From assembly GCA_902609415.1 (NCBI GenBank), contig CACLRR010000006.1:1-50719 (forward strand): a stretch of DNA of 50,719 bases, written 5' to 3'. Position 1 is the stretch's first letter; every line of letters starts with the position of its first letter. Position numbers and translations under genes: made by a program. This document shows positions 35,960-43,462 of this stretch, piece by piece. Under the pieces are notes generated by a model. That model was not told the DNA's origin. It saw only the letters and a program-made list of their open reading frames with translations, and ran no database searches. The DNA comes from an uncultured Chlamydiae bacterium. Its GTDB lineage: Bacteria; Chlamydiota; Chlamydiia; Chlamydiales; CACLRR01.

Positions 35960-37029
35960 ACGCAATCCAGCAATTGTACACTTTCTCTTTGCCAACTGAT
36001 ATAAACAGTATCATCATAATCAAAATCACTATCATTCATATGTTTACCGTTTTGCTCAAAGACTTGGATTTTTTTCTTATTATAACATTTAACCTCGTAG
36101 AGCGTAGATCTTCCATTATAGACAATAGAGACGATGGTTCCTTGGATAGAGTATGGAAAAGCAGATGATTTTTGTTTAGTAAGAAAGATTTTTTCAGGTC
36201 TGATGCTCATTTGTAGTTTATTGGACAAGGTGTTTTGGAAAGGTAGCTGAAATGAACCGAAACCATCTACTATGAAGGTGTTGTTTTCTCTATTATAGGT
36301 GCCATCAAATAGGTTAGTATTACCCACAAAGGTTGCTACATAACTGTTTTTAGGTTTTTCATAGATCTCTTTTGGAGTTCCACATTGAGCAATATTTCCA
36401 TTTTTATCCATAATTGCCATATGATCAGAAACAGTAAGAGCCTCAGATTGATCGTGTGTGATGTAGAGAAATGTTGTAGAAAGAGCGTCCTGAAGATCGA
36501 TCAGTTCAATAAGCAATTTTTCTCTTAAATTGAAGTCAAGAGCTGCTAGGGGTTCGTCTAGAAGAAGCACATTAGGTTTATTGATAATTGCCCTTGCAAT
36601 GGCTACACGCTGCTTTTGCCCTCCAGAAAGTTGGTCTGGTTTTTTATTAAGGTGTTCTTCTAGATGAAAGACTTTGGCAAGTGTCAAAACTCTTTTTTTT
36701 ATCTTTGTTTTGTGGAGCTTCTGAATAACAAGGCTATAGGCAATATTCTCATAAACGTTAAGGTGGGGAAAAAGAGCATAGTTCTGAAAAATAATATTTA
36801 CAGGTCGTTTATGTATAGGAACATTTGTAATATTTTGGTTACCTAGATATATCTCTCCAGAGTCAACATCTTCTAGGCCAGCAATGAGCCTTAGGAGCGT
36901 TGTTTTACCACAGCCAGAAGGTCCGAGAAGAGCAAAAAACTGACCTGAAGGTATTGTTAATGAAACGTTATCTAAAATCTTTATTCCTTCGATGGTTTTA
37001 GACACATTCTTGAGTGTAATGCTTCTCAT
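35956..37029 (-). CDS. potA: Polyamine ABC transporter ATPase PotA
   Basis: The ATPase of the importer, 357 residues. Walker A GPSGCGKTT, Q-loop FQNYALFPH, signature LSGGQKQR, Walker B NVLLLDEPLAALD and switch His in ITHDQSEAL are all intact. A C-terminal TOBE-like regulatory domain covers about residues 235-357. It is the first gene of potA-potB-potC-potD, divergent from trxB across a 134-bp gap; no convincing -35/-10 pair was found for it. Other CUT1/POTE ATPases look alike; the neighbours make polyamines the likely substrate. Confidence 0.9.
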   Translation of the reverse strand: MRSITLKNVSKTIEGIKILDNVSLTIPSGQFFALLGPSGCGKTTLLRLIAGLEDVDSGEIYLGNQNITNVPIHKRPVNIIFQNYALFPHLNVYENIAYSLVIQKLHKTKIKKRVLTLAKVFHLEEHLNKKPDQLSGGQKQRVAIARAIINKPNVLLLDEPLAALDFNLREKLLIELIDLQDALSTTFLYITHDQSEALTVSDHMAIMDKNGNIAQCGTPKEIYEKPKNSYVATFVGNTNLFDGTYNRENNTFIVDGFGSFQLPFQNTLSNKLQMSIRPEKIFLTKQKSSAFPYSIQGTIVSIVYNGRSTLYEVKCYNKKKIQVFEQNGKHMNDSDFDYDDTVYISWQRESVQLLDCV

Positions 37030-37106
37030 TTCTACTTATATATTAGATTATGCCAATAATTATAACGCTCAGATATCATTTTTTGCACCTCAAAAAGCGA
37101 GAAGAC

Positions 37107-37135
37107 TTGAAAAGATCATAAAATGTATATATTCT
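37107..37135 (+). promoter_or_regulatory. Promoter of the trxB operon
   Basis: TTGAAA (37107-37112), 17 bp of spacer and TATTCT (37130-37135), 28 bp before the trxB ATG. It is a good match to the vegetative sigma consensus and is placed to drive all three genes of the operon. Confidence 0.6.
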
Positions 37136-37163
37136 ATTCTGAATAAGAAGAAGGAAATATTTT

Positions 37164-38120
37164 ATGTATGATGTCGCAATTATTGGAAGTGGTCCTGCGG
37201 GGCTAACTGCAGCAATATATACTGCTCGGGCAAAGCTAGCAACGGTGGTTTTTGAGGGCCCTCAGCCTGGAGGACAGCTAACTACAACAACAGACGTGGA
37301 AAATTACCCAGGTTTTATAGAGGGGATTCAGGGGCCTGATCTTGTCGATAATATGAGAAAACAGGCAATGCGCTTTGAAACTGAATGTCTTCAAGAGGTT
37401 GTAAAAGAATTAAAACATAAGGATGATCGTTTTATTATTGAGTGTGAGAGTGGAAAACAGTTTGAATCTTTGTCAGTTATTCTTGCTTCTGGAGCAGTGG
37501 CAAGGTTGCTTCCTGATGTAGACACAAAACGTCTTAGTGGATTTGGAGTGTCAAGTTGTGCCACATGTGATGCTTTTTTCTTTAAAGGTCAAGATGTGGC
37601 CGTCGTTGGAGGGGGAGATAGCGCAGTTGAAGAAGCATTATTCCTTACAAAATTTGCAAAGAAAGTGACGTTAATTCATAGAAGAGATTCCTTAAGAGCT
37701 GAAAAGATACTTCAGAACAGACTATTTGATAATGATAAAATTACGGTTCGTTTTGATAACCAGGTAGTTGATGTAAATAGGGAGGACATTAATGCTGAAA
37801 CACTTCAGCACATCCATATTAAGAATGTAAAGACAGCTGAGGAAGAGATGTTATCTGTTACTGGAATGTTTATAGCAATTGGACATGATCCAGCAGTACA
37901 TTTTATACAAAATTCTGAACAAAAATTTAAGGAATTGTTAAGAAAGAATAGCTATATTGAAACCTATAAAGGGAGAGCCACAACAAACATTCCAGGAGTA
38001 TTTGCTTGTGGTGATGTTGTTGATGATATTTATCGTCAAGCAGTAACAGCAGCTGGTTCTGGATGTATGGCGTCTCTTGAGGCAATTGGCTATCTTGACA
38101 AGGTGAAAAATGGGAGTTAG
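37164..38120 (+). CDS. trxB: Thioredoxin reductase (cytoplasmic)
   Basis: NADPH-dependent flavoenzyme that reduces thioredoxin. It has 318 residues: FAD motif GSGPAG (8-13), GGQLTTTTDVENYPG, redox pair C132 and C135 in CATC, NADPH motif GGGDSA with HRR for the 2'-phosphate, and C-terminal FAD site ACGDV. All are canonical. It overlaps the next gene, a paralogue with an export signal, by 11 bp. In C. trachomatis trxB lies beside acpS; here two genes separate them. Confidence 0.95.
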   Translation: MYDVAIIGSGPAGLTAAIYTARAKLATVVFEGPQPGGQLTTTTDVENYPGFIEGIQGPDLVDNMRKQAMRFETECLQEVVKELKHKDDRFIIECESGKQFESLSVILASGAVARLLPDVDTKRLSGFGVSSCATCDAFFFKGQDVAVVGGGDSAVEEALFLTKFAKKVTLIHRRDSLRAEKILQNRLFDNDKITVRFDNQVVDVNREDINAETLQHIHIKNVKTAEEEMLSVTGMFIAIGHDPAVHFIQNSEQKFKELLRKNSYIETYKGRATTNIPGVFACGDVVDDIYRQAVTAAGSGCMASLEAIGYLDKVKNGS

Positions 38121-39093
38121 ATATTTATTTTTTTTAATGTTGTTTATATTTTCTTTTGCTCATTCTGAAGAGAGAAAAATAGCGATAGTAGGAGCAGGGC
38201 CTGCGGGCTTATCGGCAGCAATTTATGCTGCAAGGGCTATGCATGAGGTGGTTTTGTATACTGGACATAGAGATAGTCAGTTACTTAAAACTGAGCAGGT
38301 AGACAATTATATAGGTGCACCAGAAGTAAGTGGATTTAACCTTATGGAGAAGATGCTATCGCAGTTAAAGGGGTTAAATATAGAGCTGATTGAAAGGAAT
38401 GTAGTTGCTCTTTCGAAGGAAGGTCATCGGTATAGAATTGAGGATAAGAATGGAGATGTGCGGACTTATAAGGCAGTAATCTTCGCTACAGGATCAGTGG
38501 CTAAGACGCTACATTTGGAAAACGAGGATCAGTTATGGGGAAGAGGTCTCTCAACATGTGCCTTGTGTGATGGAAACTTATTCAAGGGTAAGGATGTTGT
38601 TGTTATTGGAGGTGGTAATAGTGCGCTAGAAGAAGCGCTTTATCTTTCACGCATTGCAAGGCGTGTGTATATTGTACATCGAAGGGATTCATTTAGGGGT
38701 GATAAAACATTACAAGAAGCGCTTAGAAAGCAAAGTAACATTATTACCTGTATGGATTCTGAAGTTGTAAAATTAAACCAGGGAAATGGAAGTCTTACTG
38801 GAATAGAGTTGATCTCGAAATCTAAGAAGAAGCGTAGTGAAATTAGAGTTTCAGGAGTGTTTTATGCTATTGGTAGTATGCCAAATACTCAATGTTTAGA
38901 TTCAAATGATTTTAAAGATATATTAGGATCAGGAGGTGAGGTAGTGACAACTAAGTGGGGAGTTGTTACGGACATGCCTGGTTTTTTTGTTGCGGGAGAC
39001 GTAGCTGATAGGAGATTTAGTCAAGCAATTACTGCAGCGGGCGATGGTTGTAAGGCAGCGCTTGAGATGGACGCATATATAGGTCAACGATGA
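38110..39093 (+). CDS. TrxB-like flavoprotein disulfide reductase with export signal
   Basis: A 327-residue paralogue of the upstream TrxB carrying an N-terminal hydrophobic signal: MGVR, then a core at about 6-17 and a likely cleavage site AHS-EE near residue 19. The rest is a complete thioredoxin-reductase fold: FAD motif GAGPAG (28-33), redox pair C150/C153 in CALC, NADPH motif GGGNSA (167-172), HRR (190-192) and VAGDVADRR near the C-terminus. The GGQL loop of TrxB is altered to DSQL. It overlaps trxB by 11 bp and the next gene by 4 bp. If exported it would act in the periplasm, where NADPH is not expected. Alternatively the signal is an uncleaved inner-membrane anchor. Confidence 0.85.
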   Translation: MGVRYLFFLMLFIFSFAHSEERKIAIVGAGPAGLSAAIYAARAMHEVVLYTGHRDSQLLKTEQVDNYIGAPEVSGFNLMEKMLSQLKGLNIELIERNVVALSKEGHRYRIEDKNGDVRTYKAVIFATGSVAKTLHLENEDQLWGRGLSTCALCDGNLFKGKDVVVIGGGNSALEEALYLSRIARRVYIVHRRDSFRGDKTLQEALRKQSNIITCMDSEVVKLNQGNGSLTGIELISKSKKKRSEIRVSGVFYAIGSMPNTQCLDSNDFKDILGSGGEVVTTKWGVVTDMPGFFVAGDVADRRFSQAITAAGDGCKAALEMDAYIGQR

Positions 39094-39902
39094 AAAAATT
39101 CTTTTTTATTATTTTACTGATAACAGGATCCTTATCTTCATCTGATTTTGTATTGATGCCTTGGATGAGAGAACCCTGGTATTTTGATTTTTCAGCTCTT
39201 TACAGATTTCAATATTTTTCGAGGGTAAATAATGGCTATGGAAATGATAACAATAGAAATATTAGTCATTGGGTTGAATCTGCTTTGGTAGTTCCACTTT
39301 TTTCAAATTTTGATTTAGAAGCTAAGATAGAGATTAATGAAGCAACAGACATCACTTTTGGCCTTGAGAGTATAGGTATACAAGGAAGAAAACTTTGGTT
39401 TGATGGAATTACAGGGGATATATTCACACTGACTACTCCCATAAATATTAGGATTGTACCAAAGGCTCGTTTACAGAGTGTGGCAACGCCTTATCATAAT
39501 GTATTTAATGTTGAGGCTGGATGTGCAGTAGGAAAAGAGTTTGCAAGAGGTGGAACATGGATTAGCAGATTTTCTGCAGGTTCCCTTATTGGCAGTGCAA
39601 ATACAGGTTCGCCATGGCTGAAGTCTTTTATTAATGGAGAAATTAAGAGGGGTCCCTTTGTCTTTGGTACAATATTAAAGAGTTATATTGGCTTTGGATC
39701 AGAGATTAAAGTGGATGTAGATAATTTTAAGGGATATGCAAATATTGATCATAGTTCTATTGATATAGAGTTTTTTAGTCGAAAAAAAATAGGTCTATGG
39801 GGGAATTTGCTTTTCATTTATACATTAAGACCTTATGCAAGAAGCTACCCTGAGCAGCTATCCTCTGGTTCTATTGTGTATGATATAGGATTTTCTTTTT
39901 AA
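39090..39902 (+). CDS. Predicted outer-membrane beta-barrel protein
   Basis: A 270-residue protein I do not recognise. It has a signal peptide (MKKFFFIILLITGSLSSS). The mature part is rich in aromatic, glycine and alternating hydrophobic stretches typical of beta strands. It ends in phenylalanine after VYDIGFSF, the terminal strand signal read by BamA. It has no cysteine pair; a single Cys occurs near the middle (EAGCAVGKE). Its start overlaps the TrxB-like gene as ATGA, so the two products should be made together. A link to envelope redox chemistry is inferred from this coupling only. Confidence 0.75.
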   Translation: MKKFFFIILLITGSLSSSDFVLMPWMREPWYFDFSALYRFQYFSRVNNGYGNDNNRNISHWVESALVVPLFSNFDLEAKIEINEATDITFGLESIGIQGRKLWFDGITGDIFTLTTPINIRIVPKARLQSVATPYHNVFNVEAGCAVGKEFARGGTWISRFSAGSLIGSANTGSPWLKSFINGEIKRGPFVFGTILKSYIGFGSEIKVDVDNFKGYANIDHSSIDIEFFSRKKIGLWGNLLFIYTLRPYARSYPEQLSSGSIVYDIGFSF

Positions 39903-39910
39903 ACAAACTT

Positions 39911-40303
39911 TTAAAAGATGTACCAAGGCTTCTTAGTGGCAATGACGACTGCAAAAGCTAAATGTTTGGTATGGGTTATAGTTAGATGAAAATCTAGTCT
40001 TTTCCAATATTTATTCCTAGTTTTAAGGAAGGTAATCAGTGGCTTACCATGAATATTGGACTTAATTTCAATATCTTGCCATGCAAGGTGCTTTCCAATC
40101 CCGCAACCTAGTGCTTTAGATAAGGCCTCTTTAGCGGCATATCTTGCTGCATAATGTTTATAAGGGTGAGAGAATTTCTTACAGTATTGAAGCTCATTTT
40201 CAGTAAATATTTTATCTAGGAATTTTTGGCCACCTTTGTCGATTGCCCTCTCGATGCGCTCTATTTCTATAAGATCACTACCTGTGCCATGTATCCTAGT
40301 CAG
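39911..40303 (-). CDS. acpS: Holo-ACP synthase with non-canonical start codon
   Basis: Transfers 4'-phosphopantetheine from CoA to AcpP. The frame encodes HGTGSDLIEIERIERA, then YAARYAAKEALSKALGCG, then THTKHLAFAVVIA. This is the complete AcpS pattern with both metal/catalytic acids (Asp in GSD, Glu in AAKEA) and about 127-130 residues. No ATG, GTG or TTG lies between the upstream in-frame TAG and this sequence. Candidates are CTG at 40303, with TAGG 5 bp upstream, or ATA at 40294. The stop is TAA at 39911-39913. It lies 10 bp after the PIN-TRAM gene and converges with the barrel gene. A one-base sequence error is an alternative. Confidence 0.85.
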   Translation of the reverse strand: MTRIHGTGSDLIEIERIERAIDKGGQKFLDKIFTENELQYCKKFSHPYKHYAARYAAKEALSKALGCGIGKHLAWQDIEIKSNIHGKPLITFLKTRNKYWKRLDFHLTITHTKHLAFAVVIATKKPWYIF

Positions 40304-40313
40304 AGGAACCTAC

Positions 40314-41396
40314 TTATGATTTAATGTTCTCATATAAGGGGTCAGAGGAAAAATGCTTGTTTTCAACTGATTCAGATAGGATAGCATTTGTAAAGACAAT
40401 GCGTCCAGAGGAAGTTTGCTTTATTGAAATCACTTGGGTATTGATAAGCTGTCCAATAAAATCTCCGCCATTGTTAACAACAACCATTGTGCCATCATCA
40501 AGATAACCAACCCCTTGACGAGGTTCTTTTCCAGAACGCTGTATTTTCAATTCTATGGTATCTCCTGGGGGCTTTAGCGGCTTTAGGATGGATGAGAGAT
40601 AGTTTATATCTATGAGTTGGATAGAAGAAGAATTGAAATCGGCATAACTATTTAGTGATGAGACAAGGATATTTGCATCAAGTGACTTAGCAATTTTTAG
40701 TGTTCTAGTCGCTATATTTAAGTTGAAGGGTGGATTTACCTGATGATTAAAGATATAGAGTTGATCGATGTCTCGAATTTTTTTGAGTTGTAAGAGAGCT
40801 ATTCTTGCTTGTTCTCTTTCATTGAAGTCAGTTTTTTCTAGTTTTTCTTCTAGTGTGTCTTCAATGAATGACGGGATGATGATTTTTTGGTTTATTATTC
40901 CTGATGTAAGAAGGTCATATGTTCTGGAGTCGTGAAGGCATGAAATATCTAGAAGTAAATCCTTACTTTTTTGTTTTGTTTTATTGAAGCGTATATAGGG
41001 TATTGAGAGATAGAGTTCCTTTGAGGAATCAAGGGTAAGTATAAGTGCTATATACAGTGAGAAAAGGAAAAGCGACGATTTAATTAGAGATACAGAAAGG
41101 GAAAATTGAGGAAGTGCTGTAAAAGAGATAAGCTCTGTAAATAGAGTTGTTAATGTTTTTCCTAAGAGTAATCCAATAAAAAGAGCAAGAAGCAGAGTAT
41201 TGAGAGTTTTAAGGTTTGCTTTTTTTCTGAGTAGATCAATGGAGATAAATAGGAGTACTGAGAGGGATACGCAGCTAATGCCAAAGGCTATTCTGTAAAA
41301 TAAAGAGACATTTGTCATTGCCATGGTTGCGTATATTATGAGAAAAAAGCTGAGTAATATAAATAGAAGTCTAGTAAAAAGAAGAGATTTTTTCAT
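40314..41396 (-). CDS. Membrane PIN-TRAM domain protein (YacL-like)
   Basis: A 360-residue protein with four N-terminal membrane segments (within ~1-125), a PIN nuclease domain (~145-275) and a C-terminal TRAM domain (~280-345, with GVGYLDDGTMVVV). This is the architecture of B. subtilis YacL. The TRAM and linker (KPPGDTIELKI) are well conserved. By eye alignment, the PIN domain keeps the first aspartate (LLDIS) and a glutamate. It lacks the acids normally found in the VDxK and TND motifs (here NIAT and SSL). It may therefore bind RNA without cutting. It is followed closely by acpS. Confidence 0.82.
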   Translation of the reverse strand: MKKSLLFTRLLFILLSFFLIIYATMAMTNVSLFYRIAFGISCVSLSVLLFISIDLLRKKANLKTLNTLLLALFIGLLLGKTLTTLFTELISFTALPQFSLSVSLIKSSLFLFSLYIALILTLDSSKELYLSIPYIRFNKTKQKSKDLLLDISCLHDSRTYDLLTSGIINQKIIIPSFIEDTLEEKLEKTDFNEREQARIALLQLKKIRDIDQLYIFNHQVNPPFNLNIATRTLKIAKSLDANILVSSLNSYADFNSSSIQLIDINYLSSILKPLKPPGDTIELKIQRSGKEPRQGVGYLDDGTMVVVNNGGDFIGQLINTQVISIKQTSSGRIVFTNAILSESVENKHFSSDPLYENIKS

Positions 41397-41500
41397 AAAC
41401 TTTTAACCTACGGATATGTTTTGTTTATTTTAGGATTGTTCTTGATTTTTGTCGATAAATAGAACACAATATATAATATTATATTCAAAGGAATGTTTTT

Positions 41501-41890
41501 ATGCGTAAATCAGCTGCCTTTTTCTTTTTAATCTGGATCACTGTAAGTGCTTTGCTTGGATTCAAAGCTATAGGCTATATGTTAGATTTTTCTTGGATTG
41601 AAAAAGCAAGAGTCGCAGCTTTTGCAGTAGTTATTGGTGGATTAAAGGGCATATTTGTTTTAAGGAAAGCTGCAAAAAAAATGTGTTTCAGGTGGGAGAC
41701 TCAGAAAAAAAAAGTTTTAGTTAGGTTTTTTCTATTGCTGTGTGTCATGCAGCTCATGGTTGTTGTTTTAAAGTTGATGCATCTTTCAGAATTGATTATG
41801 GCTACAGTAGATTTGTCTATCGCTTTTGCCCTAGTTATAGGAGCCTTTGCTTTCCTTTCCAAAGAATTTATTTGTGGTAGGAGCTCTTAA
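41501..41890 (+). CDS. Small membrane protein, hypothetical
   Basis: A 129-residue protein with about four hydrophobic segments (near 6-26, 37-54, 73-95 and 99-119) separated by short basic loops. I recognise no family. Its 3' end overlaps that of the convergent rlmH by 23 bp. An ATG with AAGGAATG just before it gives a passable ribosome binding site. Inner-membrane location is inferred from hydrophobicity. Confidence 0.65.
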   Translation: MRKSAAFFFLIWITVSALLGFKAIGYMLDFSWIEKARVAAFAVVIGGLKGIFVLRKAAKKMCFRWETQKKKVLVRFFLLLCVMQLMVVVLKLMHLSELIMATVDLSIAFALVIGAFAFLSKEFICGRSS

Positions 41891-42290
41891 TATAGATCTG
41901 TTGTGCCCTGTAGAGTTGTTCGGCAAGAATGAGTCTTGCATGTTGGTAAGTAAAGGTGAGCTTTGACAAAGAAATCTTGGAATTTTTTAGATTTTGAACA
42001 TCCTGAGAAAATCCGCAATATTCACCAAGAATAAAATGAATTTGGGTGCTTTCATGTTTAAAGATGAAAGAGGAAAATTGTTTACTTGTCATCTCTTTTC
42101 CTTTTTCATCTAAAAGTATAATGAGGGGATTCTTTTCCATCTTTAGTTTTGTAAGTAACCTTTTATCGCTCTTATAATAGAGCCATTGAATATCAATATT
42201 ATGTGATGCACGTTTAGCGAATTCTTGTGTTGATATATCGATGTAAGTGTCCTTATTTTTTCCAATACAATGAATTTTAATTTTAAGCAT
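41868..42290 (-). CDS. rlmH: 23S rRNA (pseudouridine-N3) methyltransferase RlmH
   Basis: SPOUT-family enzyme that methylates pseudouridine 1915 (E. coli numbering) in helix 69 of 23S rRNA using S-adenosylmethionine. The 140 residues fit the family (~155) slightly short. The trefoil-knot motifs are visible: LLDEKGKEMTS, the FILGEYCGFS loop (usually IGGADG) and the ending LAEQLYRAQQIYIKSSYHK, with the conserved terminal YHK. The EYC in place of GGA is a mild deviation. It is divergent from lgt. Confidence 0.92.
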   Translation of the reverse strand: MLKIKIHCIGKNKDTYIDISTQEFAKRASHNIDIQWLYYKSDKRLLTKLKMEKNPLIILLDEKGKEMTSKQFSSFIFKHESTQIHFILGEYCGFSQDVQNLKNSKISLSKLTFTYQHARLILAEQLYRAQQIYIKSSYHK

Positions 42291-42358
42291 AGTTATCGAC
42301 CAGTAAAGTAGTCTATGTTAACCTATAGAGGTGTTTAAAATTAACATTTATGTGACTG

Positions 42359-43462
42359 ATGTTTGCTGATATTTTTTGGGATCCAGCACCCTACATTATA
42401 ATTATTCCTAAACTTAATTTACCGATTACCTGGTATGGTTTTCTTTTTGCTCTAGGTTTTTATATAGGTTATCATATTTTTTTATATCTTTTTGCCTCAC
42501 ATATTATCTCATCTACAGATTTTAATGAGAGAGAGGTGAATTTTAAAAAGATGAATAAAGAGGGGATGGGTAAGTTCTATTGCCGTACAATTAAGGAGTG
42601 CGATCTTCTTAGTTCTAGGATAGAGGAAGGAGCTCTGGTTGGTATTGGAAAAAGCTTCTGGATGAGAATGGTAATGGCAGTTTCTAAAAAGCAATTGGGA
42701 GAAAGCCTTTTTTTAAAGGTGAAGAAGAGGCTCTATTTAGAGGAAAAATTCCCTAAAATTTTTATACCACTAAAGGAAAGAGCGATTATTGTTTCTGATC
42801 AGTTCTTGCTTTATCTGGTTCTTGCAACGATTATTGGTGCACGATTAGGCCATCTTATTTTTTATGAAAATTTTCTATTTTACCTTCAAAATCCTTGGTT
42901 AATTTTTAAGGTGTGGGAGGGAGGACTTGCAAGTCATGGTGGAATTTTTGCCTTATTAATTTCTATTTATTTATTCTATAGAAAGATAAGGGGCCTTTAC
43001 CCTCAAATCTCACTATTTACTTTATCTGATTTTGTAGCAATACCAACAATGCTTGTTGGTGTATTTATTAGGATAGGTAACTTTATGAATCAAGAGATTG
43101 TCGGTAAAGCAACAAATCTGCCGTGGGGCATCACATTTTTGCATCCAATGGATCATGCAGTAGCTGTTGCAAGGCATCCATCTCAGCTCTATGAAGCTAT
43201 TACCTATCTGCTTATTTTCTTTTTTCTTGTTTTTTATTGGTATAAAAAGAATGGAACAATGAATGCCGGTAGAATAACAGCTATAGCTATTTTTCTTGCC
43301 TTTTTTTTCCGATTCCTGATTGAATTTACAAAGTATGAGCAGAGTGTAAATATGATGCCCATAGGTGGCTTATTAATGGGGCATTATTTAAGTATACCTA
43401 TGATGCTTTTTGGTATGGGACTCTTTTATTTTAGATCAACTTCTTACAGATCGTCTCATTAA
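42359..43462 (+). CDS. lgt: Prolipoprotein diacylglyceryl transferase with large insertion
   Basis: Adds diacylglycerol to the lipobox cysteine of prolipoproteins in the inner membrane. It has 367 residues against the usual ~260-290. The excess is one block of about 90 residues (~46-140) between the first and second membrane segments, basic and without membrane segments. The core is intact: WEGGLASHGG with the essential histidine, the IRIGNFMNQE signature with its Arg and Asn, and RHPSQLYEA. The substrates include several small lipoproteins in this window. The end overlaps the convergent 624-residue gene by 32 bp. Confidence 0.92.
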   Translation: MFADIFWDPAPYIIIIPKLNLPITWYGFLFALGFYIGYHIFLYLFASHIISSTDFNEREVNFKKMNKEGMGKFYCRTIKECDLLSSRIEEGALVGIGKSFWMRMVMAVSKKQLGESLFLKVKKRLYLEEKFPKIFIPLKERAIIVSDQFLLYLVLATIIGARLGHLIFYENFLFYLQNPWLIFKVWEGGLASHGGIFALLISIYLFYRKIRGLYPQISLFTLSDFVAIPTMLVGVFIRIGNFMNQEIVGKATNLPWGITFLHPMDHAVAVARHPSQLYEAITYLLIFFFLVFYWYKKNGTMNAGRITAIAIFLAFFFRFLIEFTKYEQSVNMMPIGGLLMGHYLSIPMMLFGMGLFYFRSTSYRSSH

